This document shows positions 53,012 to 61,467 of a DNA stretch of 64,000 bases, piece after piece. Source of the DNA: Pseudomonas sp. PDM04 (GTDB lineage Bacteria > Pseudomonadota > Gammaproteobacteria > Pseudomonadales > Pseudomonadaceae); the NCBI RefSeq assembly GCF_014851765.1, contig NZ_JACVAI010000004.1:558001-622000 (forward strand), given 5' to 3'. Numbering within the stretch: the first letter of the stretch is position 1; each line of letters starts with the position of its first letter. The notes under the pieces were generated by a model, which did not search any database, had not been told where the DNA came from, and worked only from the letters and a program-made list of their open reading frames with translations. The position numbers were made by a program, and so were the translations under genes.

Positions 53012-54829
53012 ATGCAAAGCAAAACCACGAGACGATCATTCGTCAAAGGCCTGGCCGCTACCGGACTTCTGGGTGGGCTCGGCATGTGGCGCGCGCCGGT
53101 CTGGGCTGTGACCAGCCCTGGCCAACCGAACGTGCTCAGCGGCAATGAATTCGACCTGTATATCGGTGAACTGCCCGTCAACATTACGGGGGCAGCTCGT
53201 ACGGCCATGGCCATCAACGGCTCCGTGCCTGGGCCGATCCTGCGATGGCGCGAAGGCGACACCGTGACGCTGCGTGTACGCAACCGGTTGAAACAGGACA
53301 CCTCCATTCACTGGCACGGCATAATCCTGCCCGCCAATATGGACGGTGTGCCGGGCTTGAGCTTTCACGGCATCGCTCCCGATGGCATGTACGAATACAA
53401 GTTCAAGGTCCACCAGAACGGCACTTACTGGTATCACAGCCACTCAGGCCTCCAAGAGCAGTCTGGGGTCTATGGCGCACTGGTGATCGATGCTAAGGAT
53501 CCCGAGCCGTTTGTATATGACCGCGATTACGTCGTCATGCTCAGCGATTGGACGGATGAGGACCCGGCGCGGGTGCTCTCCAAACTCAAGAAGCAGTCCG
53601 ACTATTACAACTTCCACAAGCGCACGGTCAGCGACTTCGTTGACGACGTGAGCGAGAAAGGCTGGTCGGCCGCTGTAGCGGATCGGAAGATGTGGGCTGA
53701 AATGAAGATGAGCCCCACCGACCTCGCAGATGTGAGCGGGTATACCTACACCTACCTCATGAACGGCCAAGCTCCGAACGGCAACTGGACGGGTATCTTC
53801 AAGCCCGGCGAGAAGATCCGCCTGCGATTCATCAACGGCTCGGCCATGACCTATTTCGATGTCCGGATTCCTGGGCTCAAGATGACGGTTGTGGCTGCCG
53901 ACGGCCAGTACGTCAAACCCGTATCGGTCGATGAGTTCCGGATCGCCGTTGCTGAAACCTACGATGTCATCGTCGAGCCTGAAAACGAACAGGCCTATAC
54001 GATTTTCGCGCAATCCATGGACCGTACCGGGTATTCCCGAGGCACCCTGGCAGTTCGCGAAGGCTTGCAAGCGCCCGTACCGGCGGTAGATCCACGCCCG
54101 ATCATCGCCATGAGCGATATGGGCATGGACCACGGCAGCATGGGCGGAATGGATCATGGCAGCATGGCTGGCATGGACCAGGGCAGCATGGCCGGCATGG
54201 ATCACAGCAAGATGGCTGGAATGGACCACGGCAGCATGGCCGGTATGGACCACAGCAAGATGACTGGGATGGGCAATGAAGGCATGGCCGGCATGAGCGG
54301 CGCAATGCAAAGCCATCCGGCTTCCGAGACCAACAACCCACTGGTCGATATGCAGACTATGTCGCCAACGCCAAAGCTGAACGATCCGGGAATTGGCCTA
54401 CGCAACAACGGGCGTCGAGTGCTGACGTACGCCGATCTGCGGAGCACCTTCATCGATCCCGATGGTCGAGAGCCTGGACGGACAATCGAACTGCACCTTA
54501 CCGGCCACATGGAGAAGTTCGCGTGGTCGTTCGACGGTATCAAATTCTCCGACGCTGAACCGCTGCGGTTGAAATATGGCGAGCGTCTTCGCATCACCTT
54601 GGTCAACGACACCATGATGACTCACCCCATCCACCTCCACGGTATGTGGAGTGATCTGGAGGACGAGAACGGCAACTTCATGGTTCGCAAGCACACCATC
54701 GACATGCCACCTGGCTCAAAACGAAGCTATCGCGTCACCGCAGATGCCTTGGGACGTTGGGCCTATCACTGTCACCTACTGTTCCACATGGAAATGGGCA
54801 TGTTCCGAGAAGTACGTGTGGACGAATGA
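53012..54829 (+). CDS. copA: Multicopper oxidase CopA (periplasmic copper resistance)
   Basis: The 605-residue protein has a twin-arginine signal (TTRRSFVKGLAATGLLGGLG) and is exported folded. Multicopper-oxidase ligand motifs are HWHG near residue 100, WYHSHSGLQEQSGVYGALVI near 140, HPIHLHGMW near 540 and HCHLLFHMEMGMF near 586. Between residues ~368 and 433 is a Met-rich insert of repeated MDHGSM and MDHSKM units that binds additional copper. It oxidises and binds Cu(I) in the periplasm. It begins the operon copA-(Met-rich)-copB-cytochrome-DUF411. Confidence 0.94.
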   Translation: MQSKTTRRSFVKGLAATGLLGGLGMWRAPVWAVTSPGQPNVLSGNEFDLYIGELPVNITGAARTAMAINGSVPGPILRWREGDTVTLRVRNRLKQDTSIHWHGIILPANMDGVPGLSFHGIAPDGMYEYKFKVHQNGTYWYHSHSGLQEQSGVYGALVIDAKDPEPFVYDRDYVVMLSDWTDEDPARVLSKLKKQSDYYNFHKRTVSDFVDDVSEKGWSAAVADRKMWAEMKMSPTDLADVSGYTYTYLMNGQAPNGNWTGIFKPGEKIRLRFINGSAMTYFDVRIPGLKMTVVAADGQYVKPVSVDEFRIAVAETYDVIVEPENEQAYTIFAQSMDRTGYSRGTLAVREGLQAPVPAVDPRPIIAMSDMGMDHGSMGGMDHGSMAGMDQGSMAGMDHSKMAGMDHGSMAGMDHSKMTGMGNEGMAGMSGAMQSHPASETNNPLVDMQTMSPTPKLNDPGIGLRNNGRRVLTYADLRSTFIDPDGREPGRTIELHLTGHMEKFAWSFDGIKFSDAEPLRLKYGERLRITLVNDTMMTHPIHLHGMWSDLEDENGNFMVRKHTIDMPPGSKRSYRVTADALGRWAYHCHLLFHMEMGMFREVRVDE

Positions 54830-54843
54830 ACTGGAGATTTGAG

Positions 54844-55167
54844 ATGAGCAAACCAATGAAACGAAGCGCCTTTTTCCTTTCTGCTGCGATGGTAGGCATT
54901 CTGGCTGTTTATGCCCCGTCGTCGTGGTCCAGCGACAATCATGATCAGCATTCCCAGAAAACCACAGAGGCCGGCAAAGCCAAAGGCTCGCAGGACAAGC
55001 AGGGCCAGGGGATGAACCATGAAGGCATGGACCATGGTTCCATGGAAGGTATGGACCACGGCTCGATGAAGGGAATGGACCATGGCTCGATGGAAGGCAT
55101 GGACCACGACAAAATGATGAAATCGCATGGCAGCGACAAAGCTAAGGCAGGGAAAGATGGCCAATAG
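54844..55167 (+). CDS. Small periplasmic Met/His-rich copper-binding protein
   Basis: The 107-residue protein has a Sec signal (RSAFFLSAAMVGILAVYAPSS), a charged linker and a run of GMDHGSM-type heptads (GMDHGSMEGMDHGSMKGMDH). These repeats are the same as those in CopA and CopB, suggesting intragenic spread of one copper-binding unit. The stop overlaps the copB start by 11 bases. It could act as a periplasmic copper carrier, similar in role to CopC but with no CopC fold. Confidence 0.8.
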   Translation: MSKPMKRSAFFLSAAMVGILAVYAPSSWSSDNHDQHSQKTTEAGKAKGSQDKQGQGMNHEGMDHGSMEGMDHGSMKGMDHGSMEGMDHDKMMKSHGSDKAKAGKDGQ

Positions 55168-56272
55168 CCTCGGGCGGCCTTCGCTGCTGGCTCTGACCGT
55201 TTCGATCAGCATGCTGGGCGTAACGCCCAGCTTCGCTGCTGAAGAAATGGATCACTCGGGCATGGATCATTCGAAAATGGGGCACGGCTCCATGCAAATG
55301 GATGCTGCTCCATCCGAATCGATGCCGGCGATGGATCACAGCAAGATGGGGATGGGCAAACAGCAGAAAAAGCCTGCCCCTGTTGATCACAGCCAGATGG
55401 GGCATGCTCAAAGCAAGAGTAAATCCAGCCCGGTGGACCACAACAAGATGGACCACAGCAAAATGAACCATGGAAACATGCAGGGCATGGATCACGGCTC
55501 TATGAAGGGCATGGACCATTCCCAGATGAACCATAGCTCAGCGACTTCTCCGACCACGACGAGCCGCACGCCGATTCCAGTGCTCACTGATGCGGATCGC
55601 GAGTCGGCCTTTCCGCCCCTGGGTGGCCACCAAGTGCACGACAGCGGAATCAACAGCTTCTTCCTGTTGGACCAGCTCGAATACCAGGACGCCGATGAGG
55701 GCAGCACCCTGGCCTGGGACGCATCAGGCTGGATAGGCGGCGACATTAATCGCCTCTGGGTTCGTTCGGAAGGCGAGCGCACCAATGGGGTAACCGAAGA
55801 TGCTGAGCTGCAACTCCTGTACGGGCGCTCGGTCAGCCCTTGGTGGGATGTGGTCGCCGGGGTCCGCCAGGATTTCAAACCGGAATCCCCACAGACCTGG
55901 GCAGCCTTTGGTATTCAGGGCATGGCTCTGTATGACTTCGAGGCCGAAGCCACGGCGTTTATAGGCGAGAACGGTCAGACTGCTGCGCGTCTTGAGGGCG
56001 AATACGACATCCTGCTGACCAATCGCTTGATTTTGCAGCCCACGGCCGAGGTCAATTTCTATGGCAAGAACGATCCTGAGCGCGGCGTTGGCTCGGGCCT
56101 TGCCAATACCGAAGTCGGGCTGCGCCTACGGTATGAAATTGTCCGCCAGTTTGCTCCATACATAGGCGTTACCTGGAGCCGCTCCTACGGCAACACCGCT
56201 GACTTCATCCGAGACGAGGGTGGAGATGTTGATGAGGCACGCTTCGTTGCCGGTATCCGGATGTGGTTCTGA
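55157..56272 (+). CDS. copB: Outer-membrane copper resistance protein CopB
   Basis: The 371-residue protein has a Sec signal (LLALTVSISMLGVTPSFAAE), a ~110-residue Met/His-rich N-terminal region (MDHSKM, MDHSQM, MDHGSM units), then a beta-barrel domain of the CopB family (GINSFFLLDQLEYQDADEGS, VAGVRQDFKPESPQTWAAFG) ending in Phe, as outer-membrane barrels do. The ATG at 55157 follows GGGAAAG. It follows CopA and the Met-rich protein and completes the CopA/B periplasmic detoxification set. Confidence 0.92.
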   Translation: MANSLGRPSLLALTVSISMLGVTPSFAAEEMDHSGMDHSKMGHGSMQMDAAPSESMPAMDHSKMGMGKQQKKPAPVDHSQMGHAQSKSKSSPVDHNKMDHSKMNHGNMQGMDHGSMKGMDHSQMNHSSATSPTTTSRTPIPVLTDADRESAFPPLGGHQVHDSGINSFFLLDQLEYQDADEGSTLAWDASGWIGGDINRLWVRSEGERTNGVTEDAELQLLYGRSVSPWWDVVAGVRQDFKPESPQTWAAFGIQGMALYDFEAEATAFIGENGQTAARLEGEYDILLTNRLILQPTAEVNFYGKNDPERGVGSGLANTEVGLRLRYEIVRQFAPYIGVTWSRSYGNTADFIRDEGGDVDEARFVAGIRMWF

Positions 56273-56282
56273 GAATTCCAAC

Positions 56283-57065
56283 ATGAAAAAAACAATTACA
56301 ACGCTGCTTGGGGCCGGTGCTGTCGGAAGTGCTGCGGTATTGGGCACAGCCTATTTCGGTCTGGTGAATGTCGGCGCTGATGATCCTCACTTCCCGGCAG
56401 TCCATTCCTTTCTCGCCATGGCTCGTGATCGGTCTATTGAGGTTCGAGCGCGAGACATCGAAGTCCCTGATCTGAAGGAAGCCGCGTTGATCAAAGCGGG
56501 GGCGGGCAACTACAACGCCATGTGTATAGGCTGTCACCTTGCCCCTGGCGTTGGGAAGACTGAGCTAAGCCAAGCGCTATACCCGTCGCCACCCGACCTC
56601 ACCAAGGTGGGTGTCGGAGGCGATCCAGCCGCCGCATTCTGGACAATCAAGCACGGTATCAAAGCCACGGGCATGCCCGCCTGGGGCAAGAGCATGGGCG
56701 ATGAGTACATCTGGGGAATCGTCGCGTTCCTGGATCAACTGCCCCAGATGAATGCCGAGCAGTACAAGGCCTTGGTGGCCACGAGCGGCGGCCACCAGCA
56801 CGGCGGCGGTGAAAGCGATATGCACAACCATGAGGGCCAGCACGGCGGGAGCGGTCGTGCCGAGCATGGTGATCACGATGAAGCGGCAGACGACGATCAT
56901 GCCCAGGCAGCTCACGACCATGGAGCTGCACCCGCAGGCTCCGCTCAAGCGGCAGATCATCACGGTGACCACAATGCGGCCGAGGCCCATTCGGATGCCC
57001 ACCCGACATCGTCGCCAAAGACGCATGTTCACAAAGACGGTAAGGAGCACACTCATGCCAACTAA
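56283..57065 (+). CDS. Cytochrome c with long His-rich C-terminal tail
   Basis: The 260-residue protein has an N-terminal signal/anchor (TITTLLGAGAVGSAAVLGTA) and a class I cytochrome c domain with haem site CIGCH at 81-85 and methionine ligand in GMPAWG near 131. From residue ~169 to the end, about 90 residues form a His/Asp/Gly-rich tail (HQHGGGESDMHNHEG onward). It is operonic with CopB and a DUF411 protein. It may pass electrons from Cu(I) oxidation or buffer copper with the tail; both roles are inferred. Confidence 0.85.
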   Translation: MKKTITTLLGAGAVGSAAVLGTAYFGLVNVGADDPHFPAVHSFLAMARDRSIEVRARDIEVPDLKEAALIKAGAGNYNAMCIGCHLAPGVGKTELSQALYPSPPDLTKVGVGGDPAAAFWTIKHGIKATGMPAWGKSMGDEYIWGIVAFLDQLPQMNAEQYKALVATSGGHQHGGGESDMHNHEGQHGGSGRAEHGDHDEAADDDHAQAAHDHGAAPAGSAQAADHHGDHNAAEAHSDAHPTSSPKTHVHKDGKEHTHAN

Positions 57066-57510
57066 CCGGATATTCGTTCGGCTAGCCGCTATCGCTGGGC
57101 TTCTGGTGACCTCGGCGGCCTATGCTGCCGAGCCATTGTCCATCGACGTTCACCGAGACGCGAACTGCGGTTGCTGCAAGAAGTGGATCGCGCACCTGGA
57201 AGCCAATGGTTTCAAAGTGACCGACCATGTTGAGACGGACATGAGCGCAGTGAAACAGAAGCTGGGCGTAGCGCCACGGTTAGCGTCCTGCCACACAGCT
57301 GTGATCGACGGAAAGTTTGTTGAAGGTCACGTGCCAGCTGAGCAGATTCGAGAACTCAGGGGGCGGAACGATCTAGTCGGGATCGCCGTACCAGGAATGC
57401 CAGCTGGGTCCCCAGGCATGGAGGTTGATGGCGTAAGCCATGCCTACCAAGTCATTGGTTTAATCAAAAGCGGCGAGGACCAAGTAGTCGCCAACTATCC
57501 AGCCAAATAA
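57055..57510 (+). CDS. DUF411 periplasmic metal-binding protein
   Basis: The 151-residue protein has a Sec signal (IFVRLAAIAGLLVTSAAYAA) and a DUF411 domain with the redox/metal motif NCGCCKKWIAHLEANGF (C38, C40, C41). Conserved LASCHTAVIDGKFVEGHVPA and GIAVPGMPAGSPGMEVDG follow. It overlaps the cytochrome stop by 11 bases, with AAGGAG upstream. DUF411 proteins recur in copper resistance operons as copper carriers or thiol proteins. It is the last gene of the copA operon. Confidence 0.88.
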   Translation: MPTNRIFVRLAAIAGLLVTSAAYAAEPLSIDVHRDANCGCCKKWIAHLEANGFKVTDHVETDMSAVKQKLGVAPRLASCHTAVIDGKFVEGHVPAEQIRELRGRNDLVGIAVPGMPAGSPGMEVDGVSHAYQVIGLIKSGEDQVVANYPAK

Positions 57511-57615
57511 CGCACCTACCAGGAGGACGGCGGTAGGCTGACTGCCGTCCCTTATTCCCCCGCTAGAAAGCTTCATCAGCTCAACAGGACGACAGAGAGG
57601 GGCTACAAAGGGTAG

Positions 57616-57804
57616 CTAGTCAGATTCACGGCGCTCGCGGACTGGCTTGAGTACGATATCGCCGTTGATGAGCTCCATGGAGAGTCTGTCGCCCGTCGTG
57701 ACCCCGAGCTCGCGCAAAATGTCATCGGGTAATTCCACAATCACATCGCCGGAGCCGTCGCCGGGATCTAGGCACTTTACCGTGGTGCGCGCTGATTGAG
57801 TCAT
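57616..57804 (-). CDS. AbrB/MazE-family DNA-binding protein, orphan
   Basis: The 62-residue protein has the AbrB/SpoVT swapped-hairpin pattern VIVELPDDILRELGVTTGDR followed by LSMELINGDIVLKPV. Such proteins are antitoxins or transition-state regulators. No toxin gene is adjacent on either side, so it is an orphan here, possibly a regulator or a broken toxin-antitoxin pair. Confidence 0.75.
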   Translation of the reverse strand: MTQSARTTVKCLDPGDGSGDVIVELPDDILRELGVTTGDRLSMELINGDIVLKPVRERRESD

Positions 57805-57941
57805 TGGACTCTCCTGCCTGAGCTACCAGTCCTCATCGTACTCCACCAGTCATGAAAGCCGGTAACCAGGCGATCTATTGCCGGAATTGACGCTTCAACC
57901 CGGCGTTTTATCAGAGTAAGTCCTGTCCACTCGCTCAGTGC

Positions 57942-58274
57942 TCAGTTCTGGCCCCGGCAACCGACTCCAGCGGTCCGGTATTCAAGGATTTTCACGTCTC
58001 CGTTGGAATCCTCGTAATTCATCTGTGCCGGCATCACGTCACAGCTCGCCTTGGTCGACGTCATGCTGATCACCTTCGCCACGTCGAGCCGCATCCCGTA
58101 GCGATAGTGGATCACCTCCGGTGGGTTCTTTCCCTTGGCAGCGGCATAAGCTCGCATAGCTTGCTCATTGGCCTGAATCATCTTTCCATGCAGACGGTCG
58201 GATCCTCCTTCGGCGAGTACGGCTGACGAAGCCACTAGGGCCAGGATAGCGGTGATACTTTTGATGACTTTCAT
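57942..58274 (-). CDS. DUF2790 periplasmic protein, copper-box controlled
   Basis: The 110-residue protein has a Sec signal (VIKSITAILALVASSAVLA), then EGGSDRLHGKMIQANEQAMR, like the PtrA-like protein of this island. A DUF2790 domain (HYRYGMRLDVAKVISMTSTK) ends in a cysteine-containing tail. The ATG at 58274 has GGAG well spaced upstream. A CopR-type box lies at 58341-58356, so it belongs to the copper regulon. The function is unknown. Confidence 0.85.
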   Translation of the reverse strand: MKVIKSITAILALVASSAVLAEGGSDRLHGKMIQANEQAMRAYAAAKGKNPPEVIHYRYGMRLDVAKVISMTSTKASCDVMPAQMNYEDSNGDVKILEYRTAGVGCRGQN

Positions 58275-58340
58275 TTCAATCACTCCAATAAACGTGACTG
58301 AAGATTAGGGGTTGATCGCTGTCAATTGAGTGATACGGGA

Positions 58341-58356
58341 ATTACAAGGTTGTAAG
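58341..58356. promoter_or_regulatory. CopR-type box upstream of the DUF2790 gene
   Basis: ATTACAAGGTTGTAAG keeps both arms ATTACA and TGTAAG of the consensus box with a different centre. It lies ~70 bp upstream of the start on the minus strand. Confidence 0.7.
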
Positions 58357-58419
58357 TCCCGCATGTAAAAAGAGGTAGCGTTGCCTCCTCGCCGCATACC
58401 AACCTCGCCCTCAGGCAAG

Positions 58420-58932
58420 CTACTGGTAGACACCCAAGCGTATACGCTCAAGATAGTCCGCTACGACGCTGAACCCGAGCGACGTGTCGAGCATCTCGAA
58501 GGGTACAAACCCCAACAAACGGCCGCACGGCCGACAAAGCCACTGCTCCGCGAGCATCTGAGAGCCAAATACCTTCGATGCAAGCTCCAGTCCTTTCGCA
58601 TACTGGAACGCCACCGCGCTCTGCTGGGCATCCAGACGATGGGCCTGAGCGGGATGGCTCAGACGGTGAATGCTTCTGGTCGATCTTCCTGTGATTCGCC
58701 CGACGAGGTTACGAGCCTTGAACAGGCTCGATGACTCGACCATGCACTTCACGTCGCTGAAAAAGAATCCTGTTTGGACTAGACTCAGGAGCTCCAGCTG
58801 GCTCAACCCGTCGGGGTGGGTATGAACCAGGTGGAACGTTGGTGGAAAGGCCTGCGATTCAACAGGTGGGCGAGTGCTTGTAGGATTCACTGCATCGACC
58901 TCCTCTTGTGCGTTGGCTGCCAGACTAGCCAT
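58420..58932 (-). CDS. Xre/MbcA/ParS-type antitoxin, orphan
   Basis: The ~170-residue protein has a central helical region and a C-terminal toxin-binding domain characteristic of MbcA/ParS antitoxins (ELASKVFGSQMLAEQWLCRP, GFVPFEMLDTSLG, LERIRLGVYQ). The ATG at 58932 starts after GGGAATCAAA; a GTG at 58971 is possible. These antitoxins normally pair with a RES-domain toxin, but none is next to it. It could be an orphan anti-toxin, a transcription regulator or a protective gene against a host RES toxin. Confidence 0.75.
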   Translation of the reverse strand: MASLAANAQEEVDAVNPTSTRPPVESQAFPPTFHLVHTHPDGLSQLELLSLVQTGFFFSDVKCMVESSSLFKARNLVGRITGRSTRSIHRLSHPAQAHRLDAQQSAVAFQYAKGLELASKVFGSQMLAEQWLCRPCGRLLGFVPFEMLDTSLGFSVVADYLERIRLGVYQ

Positions 58933-59069
58933 TTTGATTCCCAAGCACGTCCGGCGCCCTTCCACCTTCACAATAGCCCAATACGGTCACCAATGTGGAT
59001 GCGATACCGGTGACTTCTAACTAAAATGGCATACCGCCCGTCTAGCAACGTGTACAAGCACTTCAATTA

Positions 59070-59993
59070 ATGAGAATTTTCGCACCATTACCTGGAGAAT
59101 ATGTCGCATCAGCGCTTAAGCGAGGCAATGAGCTTCTAGGTATTAAATCTCTAAAAACTGAAGATTTCTATATAAAACCGATACCTCGTGTTGGCTTTGG
59201 GATTAGTAAAACCTTAAGCACCGTGCAAGCAGAGTGGCGGCCGCATCAAGAATTTTATTACCCAAAACTGCTAGACGACCACAAAATTTCCGAACTAGTC
59301 CTAAACGACCACACTTTGTATCCTATGATAGCTGCGCTTGGTCGTCATCGAGCGACCGCAATCGTCACACCAAAGACTTGGCAGAAAGTTTGTCCAGATT
59401 GCGTTCTCGAAGACTTGAATAACTGCGGAAGCCCCTATATTCATTGCAGGCACGTGTTGGGTTCCGTACAGGTTTGCAGTACTCATGCTTGCACTCTAAT
59501 CGAAACATGTCCGGCCTGCTCAATGCCACTGAAAAAGCACGAGATTGGTCACCTAGCCAAGTGCAGCAAGCAGGGCAAATGGTCAAGACGTCAAAAGCGA
59601 GAATTCGGATCAACCCGTCATATGTACGCCAAATTTGTCGCAGATCTTCTGGGCTACCGCGGCCCGATGATACATGATGGAACGGCAGACTTTATCGCAT
59701 ATGCAAGCCTCATGATTAATCGCACTAGAGAATTCGAACGCACCGAGCTGGATATGTCCAAACTGATTTACAAAGAAATGGGGATTACGTCGAGACTTAC
59801 CACGAGCAGTATCTCCACCAGTGACAAATTTCCTATGTATGTATTTTTAGGATGTCACACCGCTGAGAATTATTTAAATTTGCTAGCGAACCAAGATGAG
59901 CAAGACCTCCTGCGAGAGAAGAAAAAATCCATATTCAATAAACTCTTGCACGAAGCCAATAGAACTAGTCCATATCGTCACGTATCTGCATGA
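59070..59993 (+). CDS. Second TniQ-family protein (short), opposite to tnsD
   Basis: The 307-residue protein begins MRIFAPLPGEYVASALKRGN, the N-terminal pattern of TniQ. A zinc-finger region follows, with C108, C111, H125, C126, H128, C136, H139, C141, C147 and C150 (KVCPDC, HVLGSVQVCSTH, CPAC). TniQ/TnsD proteins choose transposition targets. It is shorter than TnsD, visibly more AT-rich than its neighbours, and its 3' end overlaps the tnsD 3' end by 29 bases. It occupies the place of tnsE in Tn7 and may direct an alternative target pathway. The reversed orientation and different composition suggest independent acquisition. Confidence 0.78.
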   Translation: MRIFAPLPGEYVASALKRGNELLGIKSLKTEDFYIKPIPRVGFGISKTLSTVQAEWRPHQEFYYPKLLDDHKISELVLNDHTLYPMIAALGRHRATAIVTPKTWQKVCPDCVLEDLNNCGSPYIHCRHVLGSVQVCSTHACTLIETCPACSMPLKKHEIGHLAKCSKQGKWSRRQKREFGSTRHMYAKFVADLLGYRGPMIHDGTADFIAYASLMINRTREFERTELDMSKLIYKEMGITSRLTTSSISTSDKFPMYVFLGCHTAENYLNLLANQDEQDLLREKKKSIFNKLLHEANRTSPYRHVSA

Positions 59994-61443
59994 GGATTTC
60001 ATCTTCGGATACGCGAGATATCCGTATTCCGGCATAACGGTAGAGAACACTCATGGCACAGTGTTCAGTCAGAGAGTATTCTCGGATTGCCCACCGGATT
60101 TTACGCAGCTGGTGGTCATGAGTAGACTCAAGCAAATCCGCCATCAACCTTATGCTCCTCGGAAAATGTTCCGGCATTTTAAGGAAAGCGTGGGCGTTTA
60201 CCACAAGCCTGCATAGAGCAGCGCGGGTGACCTGCTGAGGCTTTCCGTGTACAGAAAGTAAGATCGCCCTAGCTTTAGCGAGCTCTGACGCAAGGGTGAA
60301 GTCCCTGGATTGCCAGTCGATTCGAATCTTTCGATCTCTGAGGTAGGGGTTTGCAGCAACATAGTTGACCAACCATTCCCTGTCGTGGCGGTACAACCAC
60401 TGATAGCCCGGCTTGTCATGACATTTGGGGTTAGCACTGTTTGCAAAGGCTAACCGGCGGGCTTGGAGGTCATTGTCATCAGTAAGGTTATTCGGCCTAT
60501 CACGACAGACCATAACACCAGCGGATATATCGGCCTCTGGACAGTAGGTCTTGAGGTGTTCCAGCTCCAGATCGAGGAGCCAGCAGAGGAAATAGAACTT
60601 GAAGGGCTGCACGATTCGCTCTCGTCGCCGTATGATCTGCAAAACCCAGTCACAGGACCGAACCATTTCTTCAAACTCGGCAGCGCTAGGACTGCACCGA
60701 AGTCGCCTGGTTAAGAACTCTCTCAGCATTCCCTCTCTAATTCGACCAGACCTAATAAAACTCATCTCGTCCAAACGGGTCCTGAAAAAATTTCCAGCCT
60801 GGATCGCTTTGATCTCATCGGGGTGGTCGAGCCCCCATAGCTGCATACGGGCAATCGCAATGGCCGCGCTGTGTTCTCCACAGTCCATAACCGGCGTTCC
60901 ACCTGATTCGCCCGGTAGCAACATGCAACGCCAATCTGCCCCTTTGGGAAATCTCATCGCCTGTAGCACTTCGCTGTGGCGCGGACAGACGCAAATGCCC
61001 GAAGCTTGATGAATACGATGCCAGTAGGCTAAGCCGCACTCCAGCATGTCCTGTCCGACGCAGCTCTCGCAATATCTAAACGAGGCGTGTTGGAGGAAAC
61101 GCGACGCTGTTATGCCCAAGGCCATCTTGAGTCCTGTACCCCGATTACCTCCCATTAGAACAACGGCATCGCGGCCCTTCTGTTCATTCAAAAACGGCAA
61201 ATAAAGCGGTAAAAGTGTGAAGCGATTGATCAACTCTCCTACGGGAATGGCGCCTCCCAGACGCTCAGACAGAGCCCCTAAGCAGCATGGCAAAATGGAA
61301 CCACAGGTACGCGAGTAGCTACCGAAGAGCTCGTGGCTTGACACGCGGTATCCTGGATTGGCCGCTAGCTTGTGATAGCGCACGGCCAGGCTGTAGAGCG
61401 ACTCATCCGGGAACGGCTGGGGGAAGAACAGAAGGTTAGCCAC
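59965..61443 (-). CDS. tnsD: Tn7-like target-selection protein TnsD (TniQ family)
   Basis: The 492-residue protein starts at a GTG with GGGAGCTCAAGG upstream, 24 bases after the tnsC stop. The TniQ N-terminus FFPQPFPDESLYSLAVRYHK is followed by the zinc finger (C125, C128, C151, C153, H156), and a long C-terminal part contains a TnsD-like region (YQWLYRHDREWLVNYVAANP). TnsD binds a fixed chromosomal site and recruits TnsC. The expected target site lies next to the right end, outside the window. Confidence 0.88.
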   Translation of the reverse strand: MANLLFFPQPFPDESLYSLAVRYHKLAANPGYRVSSHELFGSYSRTCGSILPCCLGALSERLGGAIPVGELINRFTLLPLYLPFLNEQKGRDAVVLMGGNRGTGLKMALGITASRFLQHASFRYCESCVGQDMLECGLAYWHRIHQASGICVCPRHSEVLQAMRFPKGADWRCMLLPGESGGTPVMDCGEHSAAIAIARMQLWGLDHPDEIKAIQAGNFFRTRLDEMSFIRSGRIREGMLREFLTRRLRCSPSAAEFEEMVRSCDWVLQIIRRRERIVQPFKFYFLCWLLDLELEHLKTYCPEADISAGVMVCRDRPNNLTDDNDLQARRLAFANSANPKCHDKPGYQWLYRHDREWLVNYVAANPYLRDRKIRIDWQSRDFTLASELAKARAILLSVHGKPQQVTRAALCRLVVNAHAFLKMPEHFPRSIRLMADLLESTHDHQLRKIRWAIREYSLTEHCAMSVLYRYAGIRISRVSEDEILMQIRDDMD

Positions 61444-61467
61444 TGCCTTGAGCTCCCGATCCTCATG

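Noticed and set aside
54107..54310. Possible CRISPR-like short repeats
   Set aside because: The tandem ~21-24-bp units code in frame for Met/His copper-binding heptads in CopA; there are no distinct spacers.
54102..54341. Repeat-like minus-strand frame within copA
   Set aside because: The periodicity is the complement of the Met-rich MDHGSM repeats, not a separate protein or CRISPR array.
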